Source: Heliocybe sulcata (Eukaryota; Basidiomycota; Agaricomycetes; Gloeophyllales; Gloeophyllaceae). Taken from it: a stretch of 64,000 nt of DNA. Below, piece by piece: positions 1 through 12,649 of this stretch (its first letter is position 1; every line of letters starts with the position of its first letter). A program made the position numbers and the translations under genes. Below the pieces are notes generated by a model. That model saw only the letters and a program-made list of their open reading frames with translations. It ran no database searches and had not been told where the DNA came from. The DNA is taken from NCBI GenBank assembly GCA_004369045.1, contig ML213517.1:316757-380756 (forward strand), read 5' to 3'.

Positions 1-214
1 TCCCTGCGCGCCAGGATGAGAGCACGGATAGTGCTGAATGGTGGAAGAATGGTATAGACGTGTCTCTGCAGCTGACCGAAAAAGCAATGGACGGTCTACT
101 GGCGGATCCCCTGTTGAGGAGTTACAGAAGTGAGTAACACTAGTTCGTTCATCTTCCTTGCCTTAACTTCCACTATATTATCTCCCCTCACAAGGCCGGA
201 ACCACCATGAGTGA
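1..214 (+). CDS. 3' end of an unrecognised gene (partial, cut by window edge)
   Basis: The first 129 bases are open in one frame (codons starting at base 3), giving an acidic stretch with a WWKNGID segment. A good donor (gtgagt) follows at 130 and an acceptor (cacaag) ends at 194. Splicing these keeps the frame and reaches TGA at 212-214 after a short tail ending in RNHHE. Without splicing the frame stops at once, after SE. I do not recognise the family; only the last about 50 residues lie in the window. Moderate-to-low confidence, resting on frame and splice signals alone. Confidence 0.35.
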
Positions 215-494
215 CGAACTAGCTCATGTCATTGCCGTTCCAGGCTTATTTCTGTATGATGGCAATACTTGGGTCAACGAGTAACATTTTGCAACGTCGT
301 GATAGGAACAAAAGAGTGACAAGTCAGTGCAGCGACCAATACAACACTACTATTAAAACGCAGATACAACAAACGATAATGTCCGGAAAGCATCCATGAT
401 AGCGATGTCATCAAACCAAAAGGTATCGTGAAGTAGATCGTCCATTCGAAAAACTCAAGCTTGCGAGATGCGGAAAATGCCCTTCAAACGACCT

Positions 495-2115
495 TTACAG
501 AACCATGACGGCACCAAAGATCGAGCCAACAATGCCCAAACCAAGGGTCATCACGGTCTGCTCCCAGCCAAAGCTGGTGGTTTGGTAGCCCGCGGAGGCG
601 CTGTTGGTGGCAGAGCCAGTGGCGCTTCCCGAGACGCCGCTTGCGCCCTGTGTGAACGAAGAAGAAAGTGAGCCAGAGGAAACGGAACGCGATACGCTCG
701 ATCCAGTGGAAGAAGGGGAAGAGGACGAAGAGGTTATACCCACACTCGAACGCGAGGCGGACGTGAGCGTTGCGGATGCTCCCGAGCTTGTGGCCGAGGA
801 CAAGATGCTGGAGCCGGACACTGCGAGTCCGTTGCCGACGGAGCTTAACGTCGTGCACGACGAGGTCGCGGGCGCCGCGTGTGCGGACGGCGTGCTGGGC
901 TGGCCCTGGTAGAAGGTCGAGGTGCCGTAGACACCCATGGGCTGGAGTGGTTCGAGTTAGACCGACAGGCTGTGGGATGATGCATGAGATGGTACCTCGC
1001 CACTGTCACCCTGGCACTGCTCAAACCCGCCAGGCGAGTAGTTCGCTGGCATGTTCCACATACAGCCCATCTCGTCGTAAATATGTTGGCACAGAGTGGG
1101 CGCGTCGGGACCATCCTTGCAGGCGCGGAAGCAGAATTCTGTGGCAGAGACGTAGTTCTGGGGAGCATGAACGGTAAGTCATCCATCACGGCACTTTTCT
1201 ACTAATGGCGTACCGTCCACTCGTGCATCTGAGCCAAGGAACCGAATGCACTCGAGAAAACGAGACCGCCGATGGGGTTACCGTTGCCATCCGCGCCGTG
1301 CGGGTCGAGCTCGCCTCCGGCATCCCCAGCAGGAATATTGACCTTGGTCAAGTCGCCGACACCTAATCAACCCTATCAGTCAAGTCTCCCCAACTTTATG
1401 GAATGGTTGGTACAGACCGGTGATCTGTACGTAGTCAGGAGTCTGCACAAAGTACACGCCACTGACGGTTCCGTCTGGGATCACGCGCGTGCCATAGCCG
1501 GACTTGAATTCACCAGCTTAGTACCGATAGGTATCCTTCAATCAGACGGGCTACTTACCTTCAAGCACCACGCAACTTCGATACGCTACACGTATGGTCA
1601 GCTCGAGGATAACCTCGCTGTCTATGTCTGAACTAGCATACCTCCGTGTTGCCAATAACCGAGTCCGGTCCTGGCTCAGGAGGCGCGAAGATGCACCAAT
1701 CGTCAACCGAGTTGACTATAGAAGTGGTCAGCAATCAAGTCCACGGATCATTGATTTCCCCCTTCCTCTCGCAGATATGGCAAACGGCCCTCCTTATGCT
1801 TACGAGCGATCTGTCCCAGAATACCTACAAGAAGCCCCCGGGATCGACGACTATGCGATCCACAGGGACCATCACCATCGACCGGTACAGATCTCGAATT
1901 CGTGCTTCGCCGTGATTCGTAGGAGAAAGTACGATCAACTCACTGTAGGCATTCTGGCATTCGGAGGTCTGATTGGCACCGCTACCGCACTGATTGGTGC
2001 CAGCCTGACCCTGCTCGCTCTGCGCTGGAGCATTCGAAGGAAGGTAGGTAGCACTGTAGGTCTGTGCGTGGACCGAGGCCGCGAGGAGAAGAGAAACAGC
2101 TGTAAGGCCCAACAT
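495..2115 (-). CDS. Mag1-like secreted glycoprotein (basidiomycete 'macrofage activating glycoprotein' family)
   Basis: Multi-exon minus-strand gene. It starts at 2115 with a signal peptide (MLGLTAVSLLLAASVHAQ) followed by mature sequence rich in Ser, Gln and Asn. The frame joins across an intron at about 1716-1943 (donor GTGAGT, acceptor CTATAG) to NSVDDWCIFAPPEPGPDS, a segment typical of the family. Later exons carry VYFVQTPDYVQITG, the ELDPHGADGNGNPIGG loop and a Cys-rich part (CRACKDGP, CQHIYDEMGCMWNMP). A last intron near 940-990 leads to MGVYGTSTFYQGQP, then a long Ser/Thr-rich stalk and a hydrophobic C-terminus that looks like a GPI signal. The family is abundant and secreted or wall-bound in mushrooms; its biochemical role is not firmly known to me. 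A TATA-like box lies about 110 bp upstream. Confidence 0.85.
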
Positions 2116-2224
2116 GATTATGGGTATTTCGGAGGGACTCGACAGACAGGAAGCGACGACGAAAAACTGGCAGGGGAAAAAGAGCAGCCCGCAGTTGTCG
2201 TTCGCATGTTCTCGAAGGGGCCCT

Positions 2225-2232
2225 ACTTATAG
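2225..2232 (-). promoter_or_regulatory. TATA-like box of the Mag1-like gene
   Basis: On the minus strand the sequence reads TATAAGTA, about 110 bp upstream of the Mag1-like start codon at 2115. The distance allows for a 5' UTR of about 80 nt. Supported by motif and position only. Confidence 0.4.
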
Positions 2233-2615
2233 CGCCTGTTCATCGTTCTATTTCTACCGCCGGCCACGGTCATGCGTGCCCGCGCACTCCGATTAGTGGG
2301 AGATCTCATATTTAGTAACACGCGCCTGCAGTCTATCAGTGGCATCGCCGCACCGACCGCCTTTTTGCCATGCCGTCAGGGTTTGTTCCGCTAGTTGTGA
2401 GAACAAGCATCCGAGATGAACGTTGTGAACAGTTGGGTCAACGTTGCAATGGCGAGGAAAGAGCGCAGGTAATGTTCTATTTTTACACCACGACAACTGC
2501 TAATTTCGATCCTTGGAATGACACAACTACTGTACAAGCTGAATGCAACCAACTCCTGACACCGTGCCCGAGAGGCGGCAAAGACGCTTGGTCTCGCACC
2601 AAAATCACTAGTCTT

Positions 2616-3873
2616 TTATAGGTCTTCGTCTCCCATGAACCCGTTCATGAATGCTGTGGACGTCGAGAACGGAGGTGATCAATGAAGACACTCAGAACTC
2701 TTGGCGACAGACTCTCACCTCCAGGGAATGCTGCTGCTACATACATAACGCTGGTAATGGGACCAAGTTCATCTTCCGGGTCATAATCTTCGAGGATCTC
2801 GTTCTCCCAAGTCTTCGTAATCTTCTTCGCCAATTCCTGCAAGTCCTCCTCGCCGGAATGGCATCGTATGCCGAGAGCTGTCCCAAATTCACGGAATGCT
2901 AGTCTGCTGGACAGAGGCGCGTCAAAGTAACGGCTGACCACCACGTCACCTAGTGCCCCGCAAAGCTTCAGCTGAAGAACCAGGGCGATATCTTGCTCAG
3001 CTCACGAAGATCCCCTAATGCTCTCCTTGTAAGACCTGCAGCCCACTCTTCACGAGGGTCGTCGACGAGCCAATGGGTCGTCCATAGAGTCATCCCCAAG
3101 TCCAAGGGGTCGCAGCTTCCATAATGCCTCCACTTCGCCTCGACGATCTTCTTATAGTCCGCTACCTCTTCCTGTAAGTCGTTTCCCAGCCCAGATCGCT
3201 GCAATCTCGAATATACGACGTATCCGTCAATTGGGTCCAGGTTCCCCTCGCTACGCACAAGAGGCCGGGAGAGATCCATCGACATTTTCCAGTACATCCG
3301 GGGTCTCGTCGAGTCTCTGTCGACCACGAACGCCGGATGCACGGCTCTCGCCAGCTGTATTGCCAGGTCGTTGTACTTGAGCTCCTCGCTGATGAGCCAC
3401 ATCCTGTTCAGAGCGAACATCCAAACCGTCAAATAATGAAAATATTGCCCGTCTCCATCCGGACCAGTCTCTTTTATCTTGCCGATCCTCAACCCGCCTT
3501 TCAGTGGCTCCTCGTCCGTCGCACCCGGTAGCCGTCGACTCCCGTCCCGTGTGCGACCCAGGACGTCATGGACCCTCTCAATAAGCCGCTCCGCAAGGGT
3601 CAGGTAGTAGGTGTCTGCGGTTAGTCTCACGAGACTGATGAAGTTGACGACCCCGAACCCGTCCGTCCAGAGGTATCTGCCACGGTGGCCTCCAATTGCA
3701 GGAGGCGGCACCCACGACTTTGCGAGTTTTCTGTCCGGGAACTCGCCATAGACGTTCCGCATGGCCTTCAAGAGCGGCTCCGGGTTAGGCTTTGTTGCGT
3801 ATGGCCCCCACATCGTTGCGACGGAGTACAAAGGGACTTCCAATAGTCTGGACGAACAAGGATGATGTGGCAA
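2616..3873 (-). CDS. Six-hairpin-glycosidase-like conserved fungal protein
   Basis: The N-terminal half carries the strongly conserved block MWGPYATKPNPEP, then KSWVPPPAIGGHRGRYLWTD, followed by alpha-helical repeats as in six-hairpin (alpha/alpha toroid) glycosidase-like proteins. A 56 nt intron (2950-3005, GTGAGC...CACTAG) joins ALGDLR to DVVVSRYF and restores the frame to the conserved SSRLAFREFGT motif. A second intron near 2644-2710 gives AAFPGAFMNGF and a TAA at 2616-2618. The start is uncertain: Met at 3873 or at about 3813, just before WGPY. No signal peptide is seen, so a cytosolic protein is likely. The substrate is unknown; related proteins are annotated only by fold. It lies just downstream of the polyketide synthase on the same strand, but nothing ties it to that pathway. 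Confidence 0.75.
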
Positions 3874-4282
3874 TGCCTACTTGGACGCTTGTCTGTCTCT
3901 CGACTCGCTTGCGCGCCAAATGGAGTTTGATTTGGATTTACTGACAAGACAGCTTGCTCCTCGATTACTACGATGTTCAAGATGGCGAGTAGGACGTCGA
4001 AATGCAAAGTGCTTCACCCAAACTCCTCGTGCCGTGTTCTTTGTTCACCTATGACGTCAAATTTCGTTTCTTGATCTTGGACTTCATGGGGATGTCTAGG
4101 TGTGGCCCGAGTCTTCCCCGGGTCGGGTGACCTGTAAGCCTCACAAGCGACAGTTGATTACAGGTAGGTACAGACGAACGATATTATACATCACAGTACA
4201 TAAACTATTCCTTTATCGCAACATGAAAGATCTAATAGTTTCGCAGACACTCTCGCCTGGTCCTGAGTCCTCTAGATAATGA

Positions 4283-7200
4283 TTAATTCCTGGGCAGCGC
4301 GCCTATATATCTCCAGTAAGTGCACCACTTCGCAAAGTCATCCTGCCGCAGCTGGGGGAGATCAGGAGACTGCAGCGTCGGCGAAGCGCTGAGAGCCTTG
4401 TCGATTGAGAGCACGGGCATTGCGCCATTGCTCTCAGTGATACCACGGGCAGGATGGTCCGGAGGGCAGACAGTGCGGTACAGATTGATAATGCGGATCG
4501 CAGGGTCCAGATACGGCGAGATCTTGCGGATACCGAGCGTCTTCCACTCGTGCTCTAGACGAGCCAGCCACTCGGCGAAGGGCACAGTAGTGACATCAAG
4601 CAGCCTGGCCATGGGCATCGCCATGTCGTTCCACGAGATGGGCTTGGGATGACGAAGATGGACTATGGGATCCTTGCAGTCCAACATGTCCAACATGGCA
4701 GTAGCTGCCGTGTCCGCAGGAAGCCACGAGATGGACTGGGATTCCGATGTCAATATGTGCCTCGACAATGTTGCAACAGTAGCACTCACATCGGTACCAG
4801 TAGGGAAACAGCCAAGTGCAAAACTGGCGGCGACCATTGCCGGGAACCACTCAGACGGTTTCCAAGCGCCATTCAACCCCCCAGTGAGCTGGTGGATGCG
4901 CACCGTCGTCGCAGTGAAGCCAGGTATCTTCTGCATGGCGTTATCGAGAATTCTCTCCGACACCCACTTCGACTCAGAGTACCCGGACCCGAGCGAGATC
5001 TTGGGATCAGGCAGGGCGGACTCCTTGATAGGCGAGCACATGTCGGAAACGTATTCGAGTTCTGCTCACAATGCGTTAGAACGTGGTGACGGCGGATGTG
5101 CGGCGGAAACTCACGTCGGAAGATACCGGCAGTGCTGGCATAGACTAGGCGTGCAGGCTTGCCATTACGAGCAGTGGCTGCCAAGTCAATCAAGGCTCGA
5201 AGACCCCGAACGTCCGTCTCGAAGGTCTTGAGAGGGACAGCGAGGTTGATGTTCCATCCTGATCACGATAAGAATAGTGCTTTTCGTCAAAAGTCAAAAG
5301 GACGCTTACCTATGTGTACAACATGGGAGACATTGGTTCGGATCTGACGATAGCACACCTCAGCGACTGTAAGCATCTCACCGCACAATTTTGCTCACCC
5401 GCTCGTAAATTTCTTCGGAGAGACCGAGATAGGGCTTTGTCAAATCACTCTCGAACAATTCAAGCTTATCCGAGTTCAGTATGACAGGATCGATGCCCCT
5501 TGTCCCGACGGCCTCCTGCTGCAGATCCAAAGTTGAACGTCCGGAGTCCGACTTGCGGAGAAGCGCAAAGATCTTGGTAACGTGTGGCACCTGCAAGAGT
5601 CGGGCTAACATGTGCGCGCCAAGGCTACCACGAGTACCAGTGATCAGGATGACTTGATCATTGGATTTGGAGGCGATATCGTTTGCAGGTTCAACAACAG
5701 GGAAGTCGGCGCTGAACTTCTCGACCATAGCGAACAGCTCGTGAGACGGGTCTTGTGTTTGGCTAACCTGAGCTTCCCCAGCGCTAGCTTTAACCGGAGC
5801 AGCTTCTTCGGCGCGAGCCTCGAGTTGCTGAAGCGTTACATCAGCCAGGAGCTGAATCTGGGATATGGCGACGATCGGCGCCAATGCGGAAGACAGAGAA
5901 GTGGCGGAAAGCGAGTCAAGACCGTATGCCGTTAGTGGCACGTCAGGCGCTACATCATCCGGTGCGACTTCAAGAAGTTGACAGATGATATCCTTTATGC
6001 TAGAGGATCCTTGTGTATCCTCAGCTGACGCCGCACTTGTCTCTGGGAGTAGGTGCTGGAAGACGGGCGACGAACCCATATTCGCCGCTACCTTGGGCCA
6101 GTCAAAGTTAGGCACGTATTGCCATACGGTACCGTGGCTGAGCTTGCGGATACCATCTCCGAGATAGGTGCACAATTCTGCCGCAGAGTTAGTATGCCCG
6201 AATCGCAGCTGGACGAAAAGGCAACTCACCTGACGCAGTCATACCCCAATCAGTAAGATGGCGTAAACGGCGCCGGTACACGTCGTCATCATCGCCCTTC
6301 AGTGCGATGGCACTGTCGACGATAGCTGGACACACCATGCAGAATGCATTCTTATATTTCTTTGTAAGCCCAGCCAAGGCAGTGTTCGCACTATGAGAGT
6401 CTCAGTATTAAGTCATGCACGTAACCGGTGTATTGTCTTACCTCGCATAGTTAGTCTGGCCTGCATTACCGAACATAGCAGAGACCGAGGAGACTGTGAC
6501 CAGGAAATCGAGTCTCTCGACATCAATAGCCTGTTCAAGTACTTGGAATGCTCCCACTTTGGGTGGGAAAGGCGCCTCGAACGTCTCGGCGGTCTGTGCC
6601 GTAAATGTGCGATCGATTAGCGCAGCGGAGAGAATCATGCATCCACCCAGTGGCTTGTTAAGTCCCTGCACGACGCGTCTAACGTCGTCTAGCGACACAG
6701 CGTCCGCTGCAACAGTCTGGAGTGACAAATCCGAGAGGCTGTCCAGGTATTTCAGAATGCGTTTCGACAAGGCCGAACCCCTCTCGGTGATACTCGCGCG
6801 TCCAGCCCTAGAGGTTAGGACGATGTTCCGAGCTCCTTGCTGAAGAACGTTATCAATAGAAGCTTCAGTCAATAATAGGCGTTGAGTAATACTCACTAAA
6901 TACATCCACAGAGCGATCTCCAGCCCCAAACTACCTAACCCGCCGAGTAATACATATGCCTTCAGTGGACTGAGGATGTCCATGTGCAAGGATACCTCGT
7001 CGGGCATAGCGTCTCGAACAGTTCGCAGTGGTTCGGTATACGTCACGTTTGAGTCCAGGTGATACGGCGATGCGATCTTCAGTGCATCGCCGATAGCCCA
7101 GGGGTCCGTCGACAGAACCACGGGAATGCCCCGCTTAGCGTCCGACCACGGGAACACTTTACCTCCCGATGCAATATGGTCATCGAATACTTGAATCTCC

Positions 7201-10200
7201 GCAGGGTCTTCACTGCCAGTCACGATGAAGGTGGGTCGAAGGGCAGTAACTGCCTGCAGGTCAGCAAATGTGGGCGCAGCCGGGCAAGAAGATACCCTCA
7301 ATCCGAGAGCACTGTACAAATCCAGTAGGGCACGACCAATATCCGTGTCGGCATGGGTCACAAAGACAGAAGTACCGCTAAGCCGTTCCGGATGGGCAAA
7401 ACGAGCTGCTCCGACAGACAGCACCGCAACAGCCTGCGCAAAGACAGGTGGAACCCAGGAGCCATGAACATCGATGATACTTCCGGAGTGGACGACAGCG
7501 ATGTTCGATACCTGGCCGTTTGCGATTCCGGCGACGCACCGGGACTCCCCTGACGGCTTGCCAATGAAGGCCCACAGTCGTGAGCTTACTTGGGAAACGC
7601 CGGTGACATTGACGAGAACATGAGTTCGCGGTACTCGAGGGACGGAGATCTGCTTGACTTGAGTGCCGTCATAAGCCCAAGGCAAGGCTGCTTGGAATAC
7701 TGCACTAGCCGCCGGGGGTTCTGAAGGTACAATTCTCGGCACGTGGACTGTACCGTCCTCTTGGACGTATACCTCGCCTTCGCAGTCATCCTGAAGCAAG
7801 CGGTGCACAGAGCCAGACCTCTCTTTTGCCGTCCAGGAAACAGGGAAGACAGCGCTTCGCACAGTCCAGAAGGGATATTCCTTTCCAAGCGATCTAGAAA
7901 AGCCGAGAACGGCGTGACCGTCTAAGCCTGCCGATGCGGTGAACACGATGGTCAAGCGCGCAGTGGGGTCCAGGGCCATGATGCGACGCTGAATCTCCAT
8001 CTCCACACCCCGAGTGTATTCGAAGACGACGACATCTTCCTTATCGTGAGGTACTTCGCCGTTCATCGTGACTTCCTCGTCCGAGACATCGCCATTCGGC
8101 TCGGCATGTCCGTTACCGTGGCCATTGGTTAGTACGCGTGGAAGCTTGATTTCGGTAGGAACATCGACCACCTCGAAGCGCTTGTCGACCTTCTCCGGAA
8201 TGTGACCATGCCGGGCGACTTCCATGGATTCGATGGTGCAAAGAGCAACACCATCCGCGCGAACAATCGTAAAGTCGTAGGTGATTGCCTCTGAAGTGTT
8301 GTGAGAAACAGTGTACCAGGGATAGATTCGATGACTCACCGGGAGACCAAGCAGACATAGTCCCGTGCGCAAAGACGGTTTTGGGGAATGGCTTCTCGAA
8401 CAGTGCATCGTGGACCGTGAACGCCCCGACTTTGGCAGGCAAGTAATAGCGGGTCTTGTCCCAGCAGCAGGTAAGAATAGGGTGGACCATTACATGCAGT
8501 GCACCGTCGAGGATAGCTGGATGAAGATGGTACTCATCCAGGCTGGCGAGAAGTCAGTATCTCCAACGCAATAGGTAGGATGTAGCTCACTCGGGAATGT
8601 CGCCTTCATCACCACGGACTTCGACCAGAACTTCTTCCCGTCCTTGAGCGTCCAGTCCTCGGTAACACGCCTTGACCCTCTGATACATCGGCCCATATTG
8701 CGCGAAATTGGCAAACCCGTCATAGAAGTCTGCCATGAAAAGTGATCAGTGTCAATGGCAACCATTTGGACGAATAAACTGTACTCTTCATTTCGACGGG
8801 AGTCAGTCGGCTCAGTATGGGCTCCAGCTCAAGGGGAGCTGGGCTTTCGGTAAGACCGTCCATTGAGAGATAACCCTTTGCATGAAGACGATCGTACTGG
8901 TCGAGGTCAGCGAATATCCAACGCCTTATCAACGACCTATCTCACCTGCAAAGGCCATTTCTTTGCGATATCTGTTGGAGCTGCGCTGAGGACCGACCAC
9001 TTATAGCCCTCCAGTTTGATGTCGACGGGTGTGGGTCGCTCGAACGACAAAGCAATGATGGAGATGAACTCGACATCATATAGCCTTCTGGCCCCGAACT
9101 CGAGAGCCTGCACAAAGCGTCAGTACGAGGGAGAAACCGGGCGACTTGAACTAACCATCTCAAGGTAGCCGGCGGCAGGCATGATGGGTTCGTCCTTGAT
9201 GACATGTTCTGCGAGAGCCGGATGTGTTTTGACGTTGACCTGCAACTGAGGATAATTGAGGGGACCGTTCCGATGTTGCCTCATCCTGGTAATCTCCCGT
9301 GACACGCCCACGTACGGGACATCACGACGGGCAAACGGATAAGGCGTCTGAGGCAGCTCGGTCTCCGTATAACAGCCGGATAAGCGGTCGAAGTCAATAG
9401 CGTGGTAGCCAGCGACCATCAGCTTGCCGATGAACTCGACGAGGCCGTACAGTTCGACGGCAGACTGACCCTTCTTGGGTCTACGCACAGGGCAGAGAAC
9501 AGGGGTGTCCTTCCCTACCATAGACGACAGATATCCACTGAGGACGGGATGAGGACCAAGCTCAATGTAGACAGCGTCTGGGTGTCTTCCATGCAGCACT
9601 TTCGTAGCTTCCGCGAATCGCACGGGTCCCCGCGTATTGTCCCAGAAGTACTGGGCGTTGAGTGCTTTGGTGAAGAACTCGCCGCTCTCCGTAGAGTATA
9701 TCTCAACTGACGGAGCCTCGATGGGGTATCGAGAGAAGACGTCCCCAACAAGCTTCTGGTACTCCTCTTTACAAATATCCATCATTGCAGAGTGGACCGG
9801 AATGCGCGTGCGCAGGCGTCTAGCAAAGATTCCCTTGGCCTCTGCTGTCTGAACAGCCAGGTCGATATGCGATGCCTTGCCAGACAAAGTGATCGCTCCA
9901 GGAGTGTTATAGCAGCCGATCTCGAGCGAACCAAAGCCGGCCTCGGAGATGACAGAAGCTATGATCTCTCTGCCTTGCTCTTCCGAGCAGTTGACAGCCG
10001 CCATGGTACCATCAGCCTCCTCGAGTAAGGACATGGCCTTGCCTCTCGCAATGGCTAGCTCCATGGCGAGAGCCTTGCTACCCGACCCAGATGCGTATAG
10101 GACTGCGGTTTCGCCAGCAGAATGACCGATCACCGCGTTTGGTTTAATCCCAAGACTGACGAGAGTGTCGAAGAGCGCAATCTGTACCATTGTTAAAGCC

Positions 10201-12485
10201 GGGAGAGTGATGGCAATGGGCCAGATCTCTCCGAGACCGTCCTCCTGAAGCGTATCGGAGAAGACTCCGGTGCTGCGCATAAGGGATTTACCCATGACCC
10301 TCTCATACACCTCGTCCAGCTCAAGGATGGTCGAGTGGAATACGGCGTTGGTCTTGAATAGTTCTCGGCCCACTAGCTCTCGGTCAGTGTCGTCAACATA
10401 GATATAACACGAAAGAAAACGCACTGTCAAAGTATTGTGGTCCCTGGCCCGAAAAGACAAAGACCAACGGAACGGAAGAGGTATGAGAAAGAGTAGGCTC
10501 CGCGAACTGCGATATCTTGCCATCCATAGCGACCGCGAATGACCTCCAGGGCATGGAGCGAGCGCGACGGCCGTATAGACGAGTAAGCTGGTGACGAATT
10601 TCGTCGGAATACGTCCCCTTGATGTTCTCGCCGATATCCTTCGTGGACCGCGGTGAGAGACCGCCAGCAAGTAGAACCGCGGGAATGTGGCTCATGTCAA
10701 CCCGCCAGAAGGTGTTCTCTTTGGCCGGTCGAACCGGGGGACTCTCCAGGACGCAGTGACCATTAGCACCACCAATGCCCGAGCTTGTCATTGCAATGAG
10801 TGATTGCCCAGTGGGGGCACGGCATTTAAGCGGCTCTGGTTCCGTCGGCACGCGGATACGGTATTCATTCCACTTGATCTTAGGATTCCGCGTCTTCAGG
10901 TTCACGTTCGGCGGGATCATTCCAGTCTTGAAGATCAGAGATACTTTGCACAGAGAGGCCAAGAACGATGTAATTTCGAGATGGCTAGTATAGATCGCAT
11001 GATTAGTCAGTGTCATCCAGAGTTCAAAGATCTCAGTCATACCCGAGGTTCCCTTTCAGACTACCCATGACCAACTCGTCTGCTCGCGAGAACTCCGCAC
11101 CTATCCAGTTCACCTCGGTTGGGTCGCCCTGCGCAGTTCCTATGTGGCAAAAACCTTTGAGTTAGGAACATGGCATGCAACTCTAGCCACACACCTGTCG
11201 TATGTGACTCGATGAAGTCTACATCTCGCGGCGATCGCTCAGCTTGCCTGAACGCGCGTTGCATAGCGTCTTTCTGTGCTTCGGCGACCGGAGCATGGAT
11301 GGGAGCCAACTGACCAGAGGAGTTGACACCTGTGCCGAGTATCTATCCCGGCACGTTAGGGAGCATTGGACGACCTGGAAATTATGATACACTCACGCTT
11401 CCATAGATTTTGTCGCCATCTCGCAAGGCTGCCTCTAGCGGCTTCAGTACGACTGAGACGACACCCTCGCTGCGACTGAATCTAGATACGTCGAAGCTTG
11501 ATCAGCAAGACGCATTCCCAGAAATATTTACTGGAAACCCTAACCCGTTGGCAGACGCGTCGAAAGGTTTGCACTTCCCATCCGGAGCCAGTACGCCGGT
11601 GACTTGACTATAAGTCAACCACTCCGCAAATCTGTCAGTCAAGTTGACAGGCTATCAGAACAACTCTATACGATCTAGACCACGTGGACCCACCTATGAT
11701 TAATCTGACTTCCTCCGACAACTGCGGCCTCGCATTCGCCGTTGCGAAGCGCCTGGACAGCAAGATGAGTGGCGTAGAGACTAGAGCTGCAAGCTGTGTC
11801 GACAGGAACAGTGGGTCCGCGGAGATCAAGGTGATAAGATACTCTGTTAGCGATTGTTGATGGGGCGTAAGCGAGCGAAGCCCTGGCCTCTGCGTCATCC
11901 TGAACCAAGAGAAAAACGTGTTTGACAAGATCAAATAACGAAAACGTGGGCAAGGGACGTACGTGGCCCGAGACCGCGTACAGGTCATGCGCGACGCCTG
12001 ACATGTAACAGCCCACATTCTTCCCTCTGTAATCGATCCCAGAGTCGACGAGACTCAAGAAAGTCGTCTCGATGAGCTTGCGAGTGCTGACAGGCATAAG
12101 GTGGGCATCTCTGCCTGTGATGCCGAATTCGAAGTAGTCGAAGAGACTCAGGTTCTTCAGGAAAGATCCAGTATCTGGGACGACTCGACCCAGAGCATTT
12201 CCTCGGAGGCTACTAGGGTGTTGGACAACTGGCAGGAAGACATGTATGAAGACTTACTGCTCGATGTTGAATCTCTCTACGGGGATTTTCTCATATGATT
12301 CTCCCTTGTTGAATAGGAACTCGCAGAAAGATGCGTAGTCAAGGTTTCCTGTATTATTTGCTCCTGCTGATAGTTCGGCAGCTATCCCAACCTGTTCAGG
12401 ACAATGAGTTATCTTCTTCGCAGAGGTATTCGCCGCTGGTACCCACAATTGCAATCGGAATGCAGCCAGACCTGGGTGCCGACAT
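4283..12485 (-). CDS. Reducing polyketide synthase, KS-AT-DH-(degenerate ER)-KR-ACP-thioester reductase
   Basis: Large iterative type I synthase with many short introns. The start is at 12485: MSAPRSGCIPIAI, then a donor GTGGGT, and the next exon continues VGIAAEL. KS has DTACSSS (about 11.8 kb). AT has GHSAGE (about 10.1 kb). DH has HVIKDEPIMPAAGY and, on the second hotdog, HPAILDGALH. A segment at about 7.0-7.6 kb looks like an enoyl reductase, with HADTDIGRAL where a nucleotide-binding motif is expected; it is probably inactive. KR has GGLGSLG and GNAGQTNYA. The carrier site is GLDSLSA. The C-terminus is a Lys2/CAR-type reductase (GTRGSLG, YASTAG, YSESKW), which should release the chain as an aldehyde or alcohol with NAD(P)H. 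I see no methyltransferase or thioesterase. All frames could be joined without a forced break, so it looks intact. The product is unknown. Confidence 0.9.
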
Positions 12486-12649
12486 GTTCGCCCGGTCGAA
12501 GTTACGACTGGCGTTGGATACCCGCGTCGAAAGATGACGGCGTCTTTATGGGAATTAGGTACAGTGATCGCAGGTAGAGTTGCCGTCCCCGAGGGAAGCA
12601 CTGATAATCAGAACGGTTAAAGAACGTGGCTCCCGCGTGCATAGAATCT

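Noticed and set aside
2945-3005. Apparent frame break in the six-hairpin-glycosidase-like gene
   Set aside because: A 56 nt intron (GTGAGC...CACTAG) restores the frame and the conserved motif order, so the gene is intact.
5340-5410. Apparent frame break in the PKS reductase domain
   Set aside because: An intron from GTGAGC to CGTCAG joins EEIYER to IRTNVSHVVHI and keeps the frame.
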